A stretch of DNA of 64,000 bases. Origin: Clostridium sp. Cult3 (GTDB taxonomy: Bacteria; Bacillota; Clostridia; Tissierellales; Tepidimicrobiaceae). The translations under genes and the position numbers were made by a program. Location of the stretch: positions 1 through 64,000 of the forward strand of contig NZ_PPXY01000047.1 in NCBI RefSeq assembly GCF_021655115.1. The letters run 5' to 3'. Below, in pieces: positions 19,785 through 29,587 of this stretch; position 1 is the stretch's first letter, and each line of letters begins with the position of its first letter. Under the pieces are notes generated by a model. The model was given only the letters and a program-made list of their open reading frames with translations, was not told the DNA's origin and ran no database searches.

Positions 19785-21737
19785 TTAATCATATCGTATT
19801 CTATTTATATATATAGTTCTTATAAGTAGAAAATATATTGATTGAAATATCAAATATCCTAGCATGACTAGTAATCCATTTTTGAACAAACTACCTTCCA
19901 GTAGGTTTGAAAGAGATTTGAGTGCAAAGAATGAATGGAGTGAACTCACAATAAAAGGTAGAAAAAATATAATCCCTATTTGTTTGGTTATTATCCTATT
20001 TATCTCCTTTTCCGTTGTCCCTATCTTATTTAATATGCCGTATTCTATACCATCTTGTTTTATTTCATTAAACAATTTAAAATATATTATGCTCCCTGAG
20101 GCTATGAGAAATAAAACGGCTATGAAAAATCCTATGAATAAGATCAAACCATAAAGTTTATTTACCTCCCTATAGGATATTACCTTTGAATAATAGATTC
20201 CTTCGTATTTATCTCCTAACATTTTGTCTATTTCCATAGAAGCTTTATAGGATCCTCGCCAATTTTCTAATTTAAATCCATGGAATAAGATCAAATCCTT
20301 TTCTTTGGTGCTTTTAATTATATGATTAAAATCCTTATCATTTAAAATCAAAGCGTCATAATAACCAAGGTTGGGCAATGCCATAATGCTACCATGGACT
20401 TCTTTATCTAGTTTAAACTTCCTCGCTTCTCCATTAATATATAAGGCTATTTCATCCCAATTAGTATGTCTATCCTCATGGTTAATATCATCTTTTACCA
20501 TAGTTCTATCAAGATTATCGGGAAAATTATACACCACTTCATTTTCTTTAATTTGTATAGGCTTTAATCCTATAGACTTAACTATTTTGTTATAGTCAGC
20601 ATTGGATATTACAACAAATTGTTTTTCTCCTTTCTCCGTTGTTACATTTGAAAGTATTACTCCTTTTAACCTGTGAACTGTATTTATTTTAATATCCTCT
20701 TTTGTTAATATCCTTTCTATATCATCAGCTATCTCATCATCTAAAGTTTCCCCTCTTTGTATTATTGCCATATCATGAATAGTATTTAAGCCTGTAAAAC
20801 GAGTGCTTTCAGTGTAGAATGAATATATAGTGCCTGTGGCGGTAAAAGTTATTGCACCTAATATAGAGGCAAGAAACAAAACTTTTGCAGTATCTTGCAG
20901 TTTAAATATCATCTGAGAATAAGCTATTAAATTATTTTTCTTATACAATATACTTTCATTCCTAAGTATTCTATTAGCCACAGCTATGCTAAACTGGGTA
21001 AACAAAAAGTAGGTGCCTATTATTACTATCAGCGTTACCGGTATCATAGCTAAAGGTACAGCAATACCTTGGACAAACCAGGCAGCAATATAGCCTATTA
21101 AAAGTAATATAACTCCTAGTATAGCTTTAAGTCTAGAAAACGTAGGGATTTTCTTAGGTATTTTGCTAGATTTCAGTTGTTCTATTATCTCTTTATTCCT
21201 TATTTGGAATAGCATGATTATACTGACTATCTCAAACAATGTAAAAAAGATCACAATAGTTAAGCCTAGGGCCTTTAAAGATATATTTAAGGGCAGTTCT
21301 ACATCTAAAAAACTTTCCATTCCCATAAAAAATAATTTTGAAAATATAATACCTGTTAATATTCCTGTTCCTATAGATAAAATAGATATAATGGTGTTTT
21401 CTGTAAGTACATATTTTTTAATTTGCCTTCTAGTCATTCCATATAAGGATAAAAGGCCAAATTCCTTTCCCCGGGATTTTAAAAATATGGAAGTAGAATA
21501 GCCTACAAACAATATGGAGAATATTACTATTATCACCTGACTAATTATCATGCCATTTGCAGCCCCCATCTTTGCAACTTCATGACCCCCAGCAGATTTT
21601 ATATCTATTGCTGGATGAAATACAAAATTTGCAAATATAAAAAATGCAGTCACTGCAAAAGCATTGCTCAAACAGTACATTATATATCTATATAGATTTC
21701 CCTTTACATTTTTTGCAGCCATATTATATAGATTCAT
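19785..21737 (-). CDS. BceB-like FtsX-family ABC permease
   Basis: 650 residues from ATG 21737 (GGAGGTGG upstream). Layout of BceB/VraG permeases: one helix near 15-40, a three-helix FtsX core (about 52-195), further helices near 210-260 and 280-310, a large extracellular domain between about 310 and 520, then three more helices. In the family this large domain recognises bacitracin-type or lantibiotic peptides and lipid-bound targets. Partner of the ATPase overlapping upstream by 14 bp, and linked to a BceRS-like two-component pair, so I infer a resistance/sensing module for cell-wall-active peptides. Confidence 0.88.
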   Translation of the reverse strand: MNLYNMAAKNVKGNLYRYIMYCLSNAFAVTAFFIFANFVFHPAIDIKSAGGHEVAKMGAANGMIISQVIIVIFSILFVGYSTSIFLKSRGKEFGLLSLYGMTRRQIKKYVLTENTIISILSIGTGILTGIIFSKLFFMGMESFLDVELPLNISLKALGLTIVIFFTLFEIVSIIMLFQIRNKEIIEQLKSSKIPKKIPTFSRLKAILGVILLLIGYIAAWFVQGIAVPLAMIPVTLIVIIGTYFLFTQFSIAVANRILRNESILYKKNNLIAYSQMIFKLQDTAKVLFLASILGAITFTATGTIYSFYTESTRFTGLNTIHDMAIIQRGETLDDEIADDIERILTKEDIKINTVHRLKGVILSNVTTEKGEKQFVVISNADYNKIVKSIGLKPIQIKENEVVYNFPDNLDRTMVKDDINHEDRHTNWDEIALYINGEARKFKLDKEVHGSIMALPNLGYYDALILNDKDFNHIIKSTKEKDLILFHGFKLENWRGSYKASMEIDKMLGDKYEGIYYSKVISYREVNKLYGLILFIGFFIAVLFLIASGSIIYFKLFNEIKQDGIEYGILNKIGTTEKEINRIITKQIGIIFFLPFIVSSLHSFFALKSLSNLLEGSLFKNGLLVMLGYLIFQSIYFLLIRTIYINRIRYD

Positions 21738-22491
21738 TGTATCCACCTCCAAGAAGGGATAGGGAATCTAATATCTCATTAAAAAACGCCTGCCTATTTG
21801 ATTTTTTGACCAATTCCGTGAAGAACTTTCCATCCTTAATCATTATTATCCTATTACAAAAACTTGCAGCAAAAGCATCATGAGTTACCATAACTATAGT
21901 GGCATTCCTTTCTTGATTAATAACCTCTAGAGACGACATCAAATCAAAAGAAGCTTTAGAATCCAAATTTCCTGTTGGTTCATCTGCCAAGATTATTGCA
22001 GGATCATTTATTAGGGCTCTAGCACAAGCAGTCCTTTGCTGCTGACCTCCCGATATTTCATAAGTCCTCTTGTTCAATATATCTTTTATACTTAGTATTG
22101 AAGCTATATTGTCTACCCTTTTCTCAATTTCCTTTTTATCCATTTCCTCCAATACCAATGGTAATATAATATTTTCTTTTACAGATAAAGTATCTAATAG
22201 ATTAAAATCCTGAAATATAAAACCTAGATTATTTCTCCTAAATAAGGCTAGTTCATCTTCTTTCAATCTATAGGGGTTTTGACCATTTATCGAAACTTCT
22301 CCTGAAGATGGAGAATCTATTGTAGCAAGGATGTTCAATAAAGTAGTCTTTCCTGAACCTGAGGGTCCCATTACTCCTACGAATTCTCCAGACTTTATAG
22401 TCATATTAAAATCATCTAGGGCTTTGACAGATATGGTTTTTCCTTTTCCTCCATATACTTTAGATAAATTTTTTGTTTCTAATACTGACAC
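21724..22491 (-). CDS. BceA-like ABC ATP-binding protein
   Basis: 255 residues from GTG 22491, chosen for GGAGG 8 bases upstream and because this gives the family's usual length; an ATG 36 bases further upstream has no such site. Walker A GPSGSGKTT, signature ISGGQQQRT, Walker B ILADEPTGNLD: the MacB/LolD/BceA group signature. It drives the FtsX-type permease downstream. The gap to the kinase gene (113 bp) may hold its own promoter under control of the response regulator, as is usual for bceAB. Confidence 0.9.
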   Translation of the reverse strand: MSVLETKNLSKVYGGKGKTISVKALDDFNMTIKSGEFVGVMGPSGSGKTTLLNILATIDSPSSGEVSINGQNPYRLKEDELALFRRNNLGFIFQDFNLLDTLSVKENIILPLVLEEMDKKEIEKRVDNIASILSIKDILNKRTYEISGGQQQRTACARALINDPAIILADEPTGNLDSKASFDLMSSLEVINQERNATIVMVTHDAFAASFCNRIIMIKDGKFFTELVKKSNRQAFFNEILDSLSLLGGGYNESI

Positions 22492-22604
22492 ATTTGTTAC
22501 CTCCCAGTTCATATTTACTATATTCATTATAAGAAAATAAGGGAAATCCTTCTATCGATTTCCCTTTCAATTTCATATTTTATCTTACAATTTTGTTAGA
22601 TTCG

Positions 22605-23672
22605 TTATTTTAAGTCGTATATGCTTCTTCCTTGATAGAAAACTATATGTACCTTTGTGCCTACCCCTTCTTCCGATTCTATAAATATATCATGACCTAA
22701 TCTATCGATTATCTCCTTGGTAAGGTAAAGTCCCATACCTGTGGATTCCTTATACTTTCTACCATTTTCCCCAGTAAAAAATGGATTAAATACCCTATCT
22801 ACATCATGTTTAGGTATACCTATTCCCGTGTCTTCTATAGTGAGTATGGTTTTTTCAGGTTCTTTGTAAACTTTTATAAATATGGACCTATCACCATGCT
22901 CTTTTACTTTGGTGTATTTTATACTGTTGGAGATTATTTGATTTATGATAAACTTTATCCACTTCTTGTCGCTTTTTATCCTTTTATCCTCACCAGAAAT
23001 TATTTTAGGATAGACTGAGTTGGCTATAAAAGCATTTTTATTTTCATTGATGACATTTCTTACGATTGCCAATATATTTATTTCTTCAATTTTAAAATCC
23101 TCTTGAAAATCGTTTACTCTTAGAGCATACAGAGCCATTTCCAAACCGTTGGATAGCTTATCCATCTCTTCTTCTATGCTTTCGTAACTTTTCCTGGTGT
23201 ATTCATCTATATCTTTGCCTTTTTCATTTTCTAGTATTAATTTAATAACGGAAATAGGTGTCTTCATCTGGTGAATCCATCTATTATTGAAATCCAATTG
23301 AATTTTATTTAATTTTCTATATTTATCCAACGTATTCTCGTAGATCATATAGTTCTTAGCCAGTAGTTTTTTAAATATATCATGTTCTTTGCTTATATTT
23401 TCTGGTATATTAAATATATATTCCAAACCTTTATCATCTTCTAAAGCACTATTAATAGTATTATAAAACTTTCTTTTATTAAAATAATCTATAGCTATTA
23501 ATAGAACTAAAAGTATTGATGCTAGCATTAGAGCGTAGACTATATTTGAAATATTGACCCTTTCTTTTCTTATAATTATATCTAACATCATTACTACCAT
23601 AGCTAAAGTTGAACTCAAAAAGTAAAATATTATATATAATACTCTATCCTTAAGATAATCTTTAAACTTCAT
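22605..23672 (-). CDS. BceS-like intramembrane-sensing histidine kinase
   Basis: 355 residues from ATG 23672 (AGGTG about 7 bases upstream); ATG 23687 overlapping the regulator is the alternative. Two N-terminal helices (about 11-30 and 37-58) with almost no extracellular loop, the mark of kinases that sense through the ABC permease. The dimerisation helix WIHQMKTPISVIKL gives the phospho-His at about 134, and the ATPase domain carries NSIKYT (N box), DTGIGIP (G1) and GMGLYLTKEI (G2). Overlaps or abuts the response regulator. Confidence 0.92.
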   Translation of the reverse strand: MKFKDYLKDRVLYIIFYFLSSTLAMVVMMLDIIIRKERVNISNIVYALMLASILLVLLIAIDYFNKRKFYNTINSALEDDKGLEYIFNIPENISKEHDIFKKLLAKNYMIYENTLDKYRKLNKIQLDFNNRWIHQMKTPISVIKLILENEKGKDIDEYTRKSYESIEEEMDKLSNGLEMALYALRVNDFQEDFKIEEINILAIVRNVINENKNAFIANSVYPKIISGEDKRIKSDKKWIKFIINQIISNSIKYTKVKEHGDRSIFIKVYKEPEKTILTIEDTGIGIPKHDVDRVFNPFFTGENGRKYKESTGMGLYLTKEIIDRLGHDIFIESEEGVGTKVHIVFYQGRSIYDLK

Positions 23673-23680
23673 TTTAGCAC

Positions 23681-24370
23681 CTACCATGTCTTTGTAATAG
23701 AATAGCCTTGCCCTCTCTTGGTTTCAATGGCATCTTTTATACCTATATCCTCCAGCCTCTTTCTCAATCTAGCAATATTTACCGAAAGGGTATTGTCATC
23801 TACGAAATCTATATCATCCCACAGTTCTGCCAAAAGGGTTTCCCTTGATACTATTTCCTCCAAATTAGCTAAAAGTATATATAGTAGAGCAAACTCCTTC
23901 TTACTAAGTTCTACTTTCTTATTCTGCCATTCTACTATATTTTGAGTTTTATATAGATACAATCCGTCTACCTCAAATAAATCCTTAGAGCTATTCTGTC
24001 TATACTCTCCATAGGTTCTCCTCATAACTCCTTTTATTTTTGCTAATAGTAAATCGAAAGAAAAGGGTTTTATTATATAATCATCTCCTCCGTTTTCTAT
24101 GGCCATGACCTGATCCATATCAGAAAATCTAGCTGAAATAAATATTATGGGTACATTAGATATAGTCCTTATCTCCCTACACCAAAAGAATCCATCATAA
24201 TTAGGTAAATTTATATCCAATAGGACTAGATGAGGGTCCGCCTCTATAAATTGTCCTTTTATATTAGCATAGTCATCTGCTATAGATACGGTATATCCAT
24301 ATCTTTCTAATCTATCTTTTATTAAGGATAGAATCTTTTCGTCGTCCTCGACTATAAAAACTTTGTACAT
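23681..24370 (-). CDS. BceR-like response regulator (OmpR family)
   Basis: 229 residues. The receiver domain (1-118) has DD at 8-9, phospho-Asp near 52 in LLDINLP, Thr/Ser near 79 (FISA) and Lys near 101 (IIKPF). The C-terminal winged helix (about 130-227) ends in the beta-hairpin TKRGQGYSI. It forms a pair with the kinase downstream and probably controls the BceAB-like genes that follow. Confidence 0.93.
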   Translation of the reverse strand: MYKVFIVEDDEKILSLIKDRLERYGYTVSIADDYANIKGQFIEADPHLVLLDINLPNYDGFFWCREIRTISNVPIIFISARFSDMDQVMAIENGGDDYIIKPFSFDLLLAKIKGVMRRTYGEYRQNSSKDLFEVDGLYLYKTQNIVEWQNKKVELSKKEFALLYILLANLEEIVSRETLLAELWDDIDFVDDNTLSVNIARLRKRLEDIGIKDAIETKRGQGYSITKTW

Positions 24371-24380
24371 ACCATCACCT

Positions 24381-25271
24381 TTATTTATTCTTTCTTCCTA
24401 TCCCCAATTCCCTTGCATAATAAAATAGATATTGTTGTGCAAAACCTCCTAGATTCCCGAACTTTTCTTCAGCATAAGAGGCAATCTTTTTATTACTTGT
24501 ATCCTCTTTAAAATAAAAATGTTCCATCACCCTTTTTACCCATACATCTACGGGAAAGGCGTCGTTTTTGTTTAAGGAAAACAATAGTATACAATTGGAT
24601 ACCTTAGGTCCTACTCCAGGAAGTTTCATAAGTATCTCTTTAGCTTCTTCTGTTGGTAACTTAAATAGTTCATCTAGTTCTACTTCTTTATCATTTATAA
24701 TATTGGAAGTATTAACTATGTATTTAGCCCTATAACCTACCTTACAGTTCTCTTCTAGTTCCTCTTCCTTGGCTTTAGCTAATACCTCTGAACTGGGAAA
24801 GGTATAATATTTTTTACCATTATATGAACCTATAGGCTTCCCATAGTTTTGGCTAATTAGCTCTATAGATCTTTTGATCCTTGGTATTTGATTATTAGCA
24901 GATATGATGAAAGATATGGTGGTTTCAAAAGGATCCTGATTCAATATTCTAATGCCTTCTCCGAATTCAATGGCCTCTTTAAGTATTGGATCCTTGGATA
25001 ATTCCTCCTTAATCTTACCATAATCCCTACCTAAGTCAAAATAATCATACCATATATCATAAAAACCTGAAATATTTGTGTTTGAAAATACCACATCTTC
25101 TCCTTCTTTTTTTACATTTAGTACCTTACCACCATGAACAGCAGTATAGGATTGATCTTCCTCCACCTGCCATCTAAAAGCTTGGCCACATTCAAATATA
25201 TGCTTAGGATGAAAATCCTTCATATTTTTTATTATTATTTTATTATCTTTTTCTACTATATCATAGTCCAT
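24381..25271 (-). CDS. 8-oxoguanine DNA glycosylase/AP lyase (OGG1 type)
   Basis: 296 residues from ATG 25271, which has AAAGGAG 7 bases upstream; an upstream in-frame reading adds 24 unrelated residues. N-terminal OGG_N domain (about 10-115), then the helix-hairpin-helix glycosylase domain with LPGVGPK (217-223). The catalytic Lys183 lies in GYRAKYI and the Asp242 in FPVDVWVKR, both as in OGG1. Removes oxidised guanine and nicks the backbone. It is followed 10 bp later by the response regulator, so readthrough is possible. Confidence 0.93.
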   Translation of the reverse strand: MDYDIVEKDNKIIIKNMKDFHPKHIFECGQAFRWQVEEDQSYTAVHGGKVLNVKKEGEDVVFSNTNISGFYDIWYDYFDLGRDYGKIKEELSKDPILKEAIEFGEGIRILNQDPFETTISFIISANNQIPRIKRSIELISQNYGKPIGSYNGKKYYTFPSSEVLAKAKEEELEENCKVGYRAKYIVNTSNIINDKEVELDELFKLPTEEAKEILMKLPGVGPKVSNCILLFSLNKNDAFPVDVWVKRVMEHFYFKEDTSNKKIASYAEEKFGNLGGFAQQYLFYYARELGIGRKNK

Positions 25272-25320
25272 TTTATTGCTCCTTTCTCTTCCTATATTAT
25301 ACCCCAAAAAATAAAAAAGT

Positions 25321-25349
25321 GGGACAGTGAGAACTGTCCTCACTGTCCC
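25321..25349 (-). terminator. Terminator of the glutamate dehydrogenase gene
   Basis: 11-bp perfect arms (25321-25331 and 25339-25349) followed by a T-rich run on the minus strand. Confidence 0.9.
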
Positions 25350-25360
25350 AGTTTATTATA

Positions 25361-26626
25361 TTAATACCATCCTCTTAGTTTCATTACATCAGCAACTTTT
25401 TTAACCGATAGCATATAAGCTGCTTCCCTTACTGTTACATCATATTCTTTCTTCAATGCCCATATGTCATTGAATGCTTTAACCATTTCTACTTCTTGTT
25501 TTTCTTCTACTTCTTTTTCACTCCAATAGTATCCATATAGGTTTTGTACCCATTCGAAGTAGGATACTGTAACTCCACCAGCATTTGTTAGTATATCAGG
25601 TGTAACTGGGATACCCCTTCTCTTTAGAACTTCGTCAGCGTCTGGAGTTATTGGTCCATTTGCTGCTTCACAGATCAGTTTAGGATTCACTTTTTCTGCT
25701 ACTTCTGCTGTAATTGCATTTTCCAAAGCTGCTGGTATAAGTATGTCTACTTCTAATTCCCAAAATTCATCAAGAGAAATCTGTTTAGCCTTTGGATAAC
25801 CCACTAAATTCTTATGCTCATCCATATAAGCCTTCATATCTTCAAAGTCTAAACCTTCTTCGTTGTATAAAGCATAAGTTCCTATTGATGGTGTCCACTC
25901 ACCTATAGCTACTATTTTAGCTCCCTGTCTTTGTACATTTTTAACCGTATAGGAACCAACATTTCCAAAACCTTGGATAGCTACTTTAGCACCTTTCATT
26001 TCAATGCCCAATTCTCTAGCAGCTTCCCTAGCTATAATAGCTACACCAAATCCTGTAGCTTCGTTTCTACCTTCTGAACCGCCCCATGCAACTGGTTTTC
26101 CAGTAATAACTCCAAGAGAGGATTGACCAGTTAATTTATTATATTCATCTACCATCCAAGCCATTACTTGTCCATTGCTACCTACGTCTGGAGCTGGTAT
26201 ATCTATCTTTTCTCCTAAGTACTTGTAAAGTCCTTGCACATAGCCTCTAGATAATCTTTCCAATTCCCCTTGAGATAAGCTTAGAGGATCTACAGTTATA
26301 CCACCTTTACCTCCACCATAAGGTACTCCCATAACTCCACATTTAAAGGTCATCCATACGGATAGAGCTTTCACCTCATCAGGGTTTACTCCTGGATGGA
26401 ATCTGATTCCGCCCTTACCAGGCCCTATTGCATCATTGTGTACAGCTCTATAGCCTTTAAATACTTTAGTTGTACCATCGTCCATCTTAACTGGGATGGA
26501 TATTTCAATCATCCTTTGAGGCTCTTTTAATATCTCATATACCGCCGGTTCTAACCCTAAAGCATCACATGCAGCCTTTACCTGTTTTTGAGCACTTTCT
26601 AATGGATTTAAACTTTCTTTTGCCAT
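25361..26626 (-). CDS. Glutamate dehydrogenase (NAD-type, hexameric)
   Basis: 421 residues. Substrate-binding region with KGYRAVHNDAIGPGKGGIRF, then PYGGGKGG carrying the catalytic Lys; Rossmann domain with GFGNVGS (around 220). Length and sequence match the clostridial/RocG-GudB catabolic group. It deaminates glutamate to 2-oxoglutarate and ammonium, regenerating the acceptor for the aminotransferase upstream. ATG 26626 with GGGAGG. A cre-like dyad lies 26-39 bp upstream of the start, so catabolite control is plausible. Confidence 0.95.
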   Translation of the reverse strand: MAKESLNPLESAQKQVKAACDALGLEPAVYEILKEPQRMIEISIPVKMDDGTTKVFKGYRAVHNDAIGPGKGGIRFHPGVNPDEVKALSVWMTFKCGVMGVPYGGGKGGITVDPLSLSQGELERLSRGYVQGLYKYLGEKIDIPAPDVGSNGQVMAWMVDEYNKLTGQSSLGVITGKPVAWGGSEGRNEATGFGVAIIAREAARELGIEMKGAKVAIQGFGNVGSYTVKNVQRQGAKIVAIGEWTPSIGTYALYNEEGLDFEDMKAYMDEHKNLVGYPKAKQISLDEFWELEVDILIPAALENAITAEVAEKVNPKLICEAANGPITPDADEVLKRRGIPVTPDILTNAGGVTVSYFEWVQNLYGYYWSEKEVEEKQEVEMVKAFNDIWALKKEYDVTVREAAYMLSVKKVADVMKLRGWY

Positions 26627-26651
26627 TATATTACCTCCCTTGATTTGTTGA

Positions 26652-26665
26652 TGAAAACCTTTTCA
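26652..26665. promoter_or_regulatory. cre-like dyad in the gdh leader
   Basis: TGAAAACCTTTTCA, a perfect 14-bp dyad with a 2-bp centre. It fits the CcpA cre pattern except for CC in place of the central CG. The inner 12 bases recur, inverted, in the iorA leader. Confidence 0.45.
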
Positions 26666-26765
26666 TTTAAACCATGTTTTAAGGCTTTATAGTATCTTTG
26701 TGATTAATTTGCTAATCACATTCATTTTATCATTGGACTAATATAAGTTCAAGTAAAAACAGGTA

Positions 26766-27827
26766 CTAATATTCTCTAGCTTCTTCTTCACCTCTCAAGA
26801 CTCTTAAAATTCCATAGGCTAAAGATTCCATTTCATTTTCTCCTGGCATTATTTCAACTGGTGCAATATATTCAACACGTTTTTTAATCCATGAAGTAAT
26901 CAGATTAGAGTATGCAATTCCCCCTGTTAATATGATCAAATCCACTTTCCCTTCTACTACAGTTGCAAGTTCTCCTATGCCTTTAGCAATCTGATAAGCC
27001 ATAGCCTCATAGATCAACTTTGCTTTTTCATCACCATCTTCAATCATCTTCTCAACTTCCCTAGCATCTAGTGTTCCTAGATAAGCTCTTAATCCGCCAT
27101 TTCCTCTTAGCTTTTTTTGCATGGTGCTCTTATCGTATTGACCTGAGTAACATAATTCTATAAGCTCTCTACATGGTACCCTTCCTGCTCTCTCCGGTGA
27201 AAAAGGGCCTTCATCATCGGAGATAATATCTACTATTTGCCCTTTTTCATGAACATTTAGCGATATTCCACCACCTAAGTGAGCGGCAACGATATTCATG
27301 TCTTGATATCTTCTGCCATGTTTTTTAGCTGCCTTTATAGCCATAGCTCTAGTGTTTAGTACATGGCAAGTGCTGGTTCTTTCTATATCTGGCATGCCTG
27401 ATATTCTTGCTATATCGTGTAACTCATCGGTTCTTACCGAATCATATATATAAGCCTTAACTCCAGCAGATTTTGCTATTGCATAAGCAATGGGCGCTCC
27501 TAAATTTGAGGCATGTTCCATAGCTGGTCTATTCTCAAGAGTATCAAGCATCTCTTTATTTACGATATAGGCTCCAGATTTCACCGGTGGAAGCATACCT
27601 CCCCTTCCTACTATAGCCGATAATTTGCGAATATCATAGCCTTTATCTTCCAAAAACTGCATTACTAAGTCTTTTCTCATTTCATATTGTTCTTGGACAT
27701 TTTGAAATTTTTCAATGACTTCGATAGGGTGATCTAAGGTTTCGGTAAAAACTTCTCTTTCATCTTCATATAGTGCTATTTTGGTTGAAGTTGAACCTGG
27801 ATTAATAGCCAGTATCTTATAGCTCAT
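26766..27827 (-). CDS. buk: Butyrate kinase family (acyl-phosphate to acid plus ATP)
   Basis: 353 residues from ATG 27827 (AGGAG 7 bases upstream; an ATG 3 bases earlier is too close). Member of the acetate/butyrate kinase family: N-terminal phosphate-binding NPGSTSTK, HLGGGISL near 205, and LTGGIAYS near 310. It produces ATP from butyryl- or branched/aryl-acyl phosphate. It is the last gene of iorA-iorB-aminotransferase-buk, so I infer it acts on the acyl phosphate formed from Ior's CoA product. The phosphotransacylase that this needs is not in the window. Confidence 0.92.
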   Translation of the reverse strand: MSYKILAINPGSTSTKIALYEDEREVFTETLDHPIEVIEKFQNVQEQYEMRKDLVMQFLEDKGYDIRKLSAIVGRGGMLPPVKSGAYIVNKEMLDTLENRPAMEHASNLGAPIAYAIAKSAGVKAYIYDSVRTDELHDIARISGMPDIERTSTCHVLNTRAMAIKAAKKHGRRYQDMNIVAAHLGGGISLNVHEKGQIVDIISDDEGPFSPERAGRVPCRELIELCYSGQYDKSTMQKKLRGNGGLRAYLGTLDAREVEKMIEDGDEKAKLIYEAMAYQIAKGIGELATVVEGKVDLIILTGGIAYSNLITSWIKKRVEYIAPVEIMPGENEMESLAYGILRVLRGEEEAREY

Positions 27828-27857
27828 CATAGGTCTCCTTTCTTCCTCGTGAAATAC

Positions 27858-28955
27858 TTATTTATTTAATACTGCTTTAAGTTCAGTAATAAATTTCTCC
27901 GTCTGCTCTACTGTTCCAGTACTAACCCTAAGCCAGTTATCCCATCCCCATAGATATCCTGGTCTTATGATTACTCCTCTTTTCATTAGCTCTTCAAAAG
28001 CTTCCTTAGAATGGGTTCCAATATTAACCCATGTAAAGTTGGCATTGGATTTCACATATTCAAGTCCTAAACCGTCGAAAAATTCTTCCATCATTTCTAA
28101 GGACTTATAGTTCAATTCAACAGTTTTTTCAATATGCTCTTGATCCTTTAATGCTCCTAAAGCTGCAACCTGAGCAAGTCTGTTTACGTTAAATACTCCT
28201 TTAACCTTACTCATCTCTGTAGCTATTTCCTTAGATGTAAGGGCAAATCCCACACGTACAGCCGCTATACCAGTAACTTTGGAGAAGGTTCTTAAAATTA
28301 CAGTATTTGGCCTTTTCTTTAATATGTCTAATGTTTCTGGATAATCTGGATTGATTCTAGCAAAATCATAATACGCTTCGTCAAATACAATGACTATATC
28401 TTCAGGTACATTGTCAACCAGGTAGCTTATCTCATCTTTTGTCATTATATTAGGTATAGGATTATTTGGATTGCACACATATATTATCTTTGTTTTTTCA
28501 TTTATATTTTCAACAAAGGCTTCAAAATCATGCTTATAATCTTTAAGGGGAAGCTTTACTGGTATTCCCCCCATATGAGCTACACTATTAGCGTATATAC
28601 CAAAAGTAGTTCCAGCCATAATTGCTTCATCGCCAGGATTGATGAAGGTTTGAGCTATTATTTGTAAAACCTGTTCACCACCATTGCCCACAACTATATT
28701 TTCCCAGTCCAATCCATATTTCTTAGCTAGTTCCCGCCTTAATTCCATAGCCCCAGCATCAGGATAGACATTTAAATTTTCCAATTCATTTTTTATAGCT
28801 TCAACAGCTTTTGGAGATGGCCCCAATTGATTTTCATTAGAGGCTAGCTTTACCACATGGGTCAATCCATATTCCTTTTGTACCTCTTCTATAGGTTTGC
28901 CAGGTACATAAGGTTGTAATTTAGATAATTCGTTTTTAAATAAGTTTTTAGACAT
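27858..28955 (-). CDS. PLP aminotransferase, histidinol-phosphate/aromatic type
   Basis: 365 residues, fold type I class II. PLP is bound by Lys226 (TFSKVTG); Asp192 in VFDEAYYDF contacts the pyridine N, and Arg234 and the C-terminal RVSTGT bind substrate carboxylate. The motif usually reading NPNNPTG is NPNNPIPN (162-169) here. It is similar to HisC, but no other his gene is near, while iorAB lies directly upstream; I infer it transaminates aromatic amino acids to the 2-keto acids used by Ior. Start ATG 28955 with AAGGAG. Confidence 0.85.
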   Translation of the reverse strand: MSKNLFKNELSKLQPYVPGKPIEEVQKEYGLTHVVKLASNENQLGPSPKAVEAIKNELENLNVYPDAGAMELRRELAKKYGLDWENIVVGNGGEQVLQIIAQTFINPGDEAIMAGTTFGIYANSVAHMGGIPVKLPLKDYKHDFEAFVENINEKTKIIYVCNPNNPIPNIMTKDEISYLVDNVPEDIVIVFDEAYYDFARINPDYPETLDILKKRPNTVILRTFSKVTGIAAVRVGFALTSKEIATEMSKVKGVFNVNRLAQVAALGALKDQEHIEKTVELNYKSLEMMEEFFDGLGLEYVKSNANFTWVNIGTHSKEAFEELMKRGVIIRPGYLWGWDNWLRVSTGTVEQTEKFITELKAVLNK

Positions 28956-29010
28956 ATTATCATTCTCCTTTATTATTTTTCGCAGAACAATCTATCTCAT
29001 TAATTTATGA

Positions 29011-29586
29011 TTATACAGCATCTTTACCCTTCTCAAATGCCTTTAAATTTATATTCACAAACTTTTCTTTTACATTATCTTTTATGGCTTTTTCCCAGTC
29101 TATATCCGATAAATCCATGGCTTTAACTAATGCTCCAAGTAATACAATATTCATGACTTTCATATTTCCTAATTCCTCTGCAATTTCTGCTGCATTTATT
29201 ACGCTAGTATTTGCTTTGCTTTTAATTATATTTATTACTCCCTCTGGGTAATCCTTTTTACCCATAAGTATAGGTGCTGAAGGTATTTCATAGTCATTTA
29301 CCACAATCTTGCCTTCAGGTTTTAAATACTCTAGCCATCTTAGGGCTTCCATGGTTTCAAAAGAAACTAATACATCTGCTTCGCCTCTGCCTATAATAGG
29401 CGAAGACACACTATCCCCATATCTTACTTGTGTAGAAACACTGCCTCCTCTTTGTGCCATACCATGTATCTCAGACATTTTTACATCATAACCTGCTTCA
29501 ACAAGTCCTGCAGATAAGATTTTACTAGCGAGAATTGTCCCTTGTCCTCCTACCCCTACTAATAATATACTTTTTGTTTCTGTCAT
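29011..29586 (-). CDS. iorB: Indolepyruvate:ferredoxin oxidoreductase, beta subunit
   Basis: 191 residues from ATG 29586, which has AGGTGGG about 9 bases upstream, rather than the GTG at 29595 inside iorA. The Gly-rich GVGGQGTILASKIL near the N-terminus and the MSEIHGMAQRGGSV motif are hallmarks of the gamma-domain of 2-ketoacid oxidoreductases. It pairs with IorA to oxidise aryl pyruvates to aryl-acetyl-CoA, passing electrons to ferredoxin. The start overlaps the iorA stop region by a few bases. Confidence 0.95.
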   Translation of the reverse strand: MTETKSILLVGVGGQGTILASKILSAGLVEAGYDVKMSEIHGMAQRGGSVSTQVRYGDSVSSPIIGRGEADVLVSFETMEALRWLEYLKPEGKIVVNDYEIPSAPILMGKKDYPEGVINIIKSKANTSVINAAEIAEELGNMKVMNIVLLGALVKAMDLSDIDWEKAIKDNVKEKFVNINLKAFEKGKDAV

Positions 29587-29587
29587 T

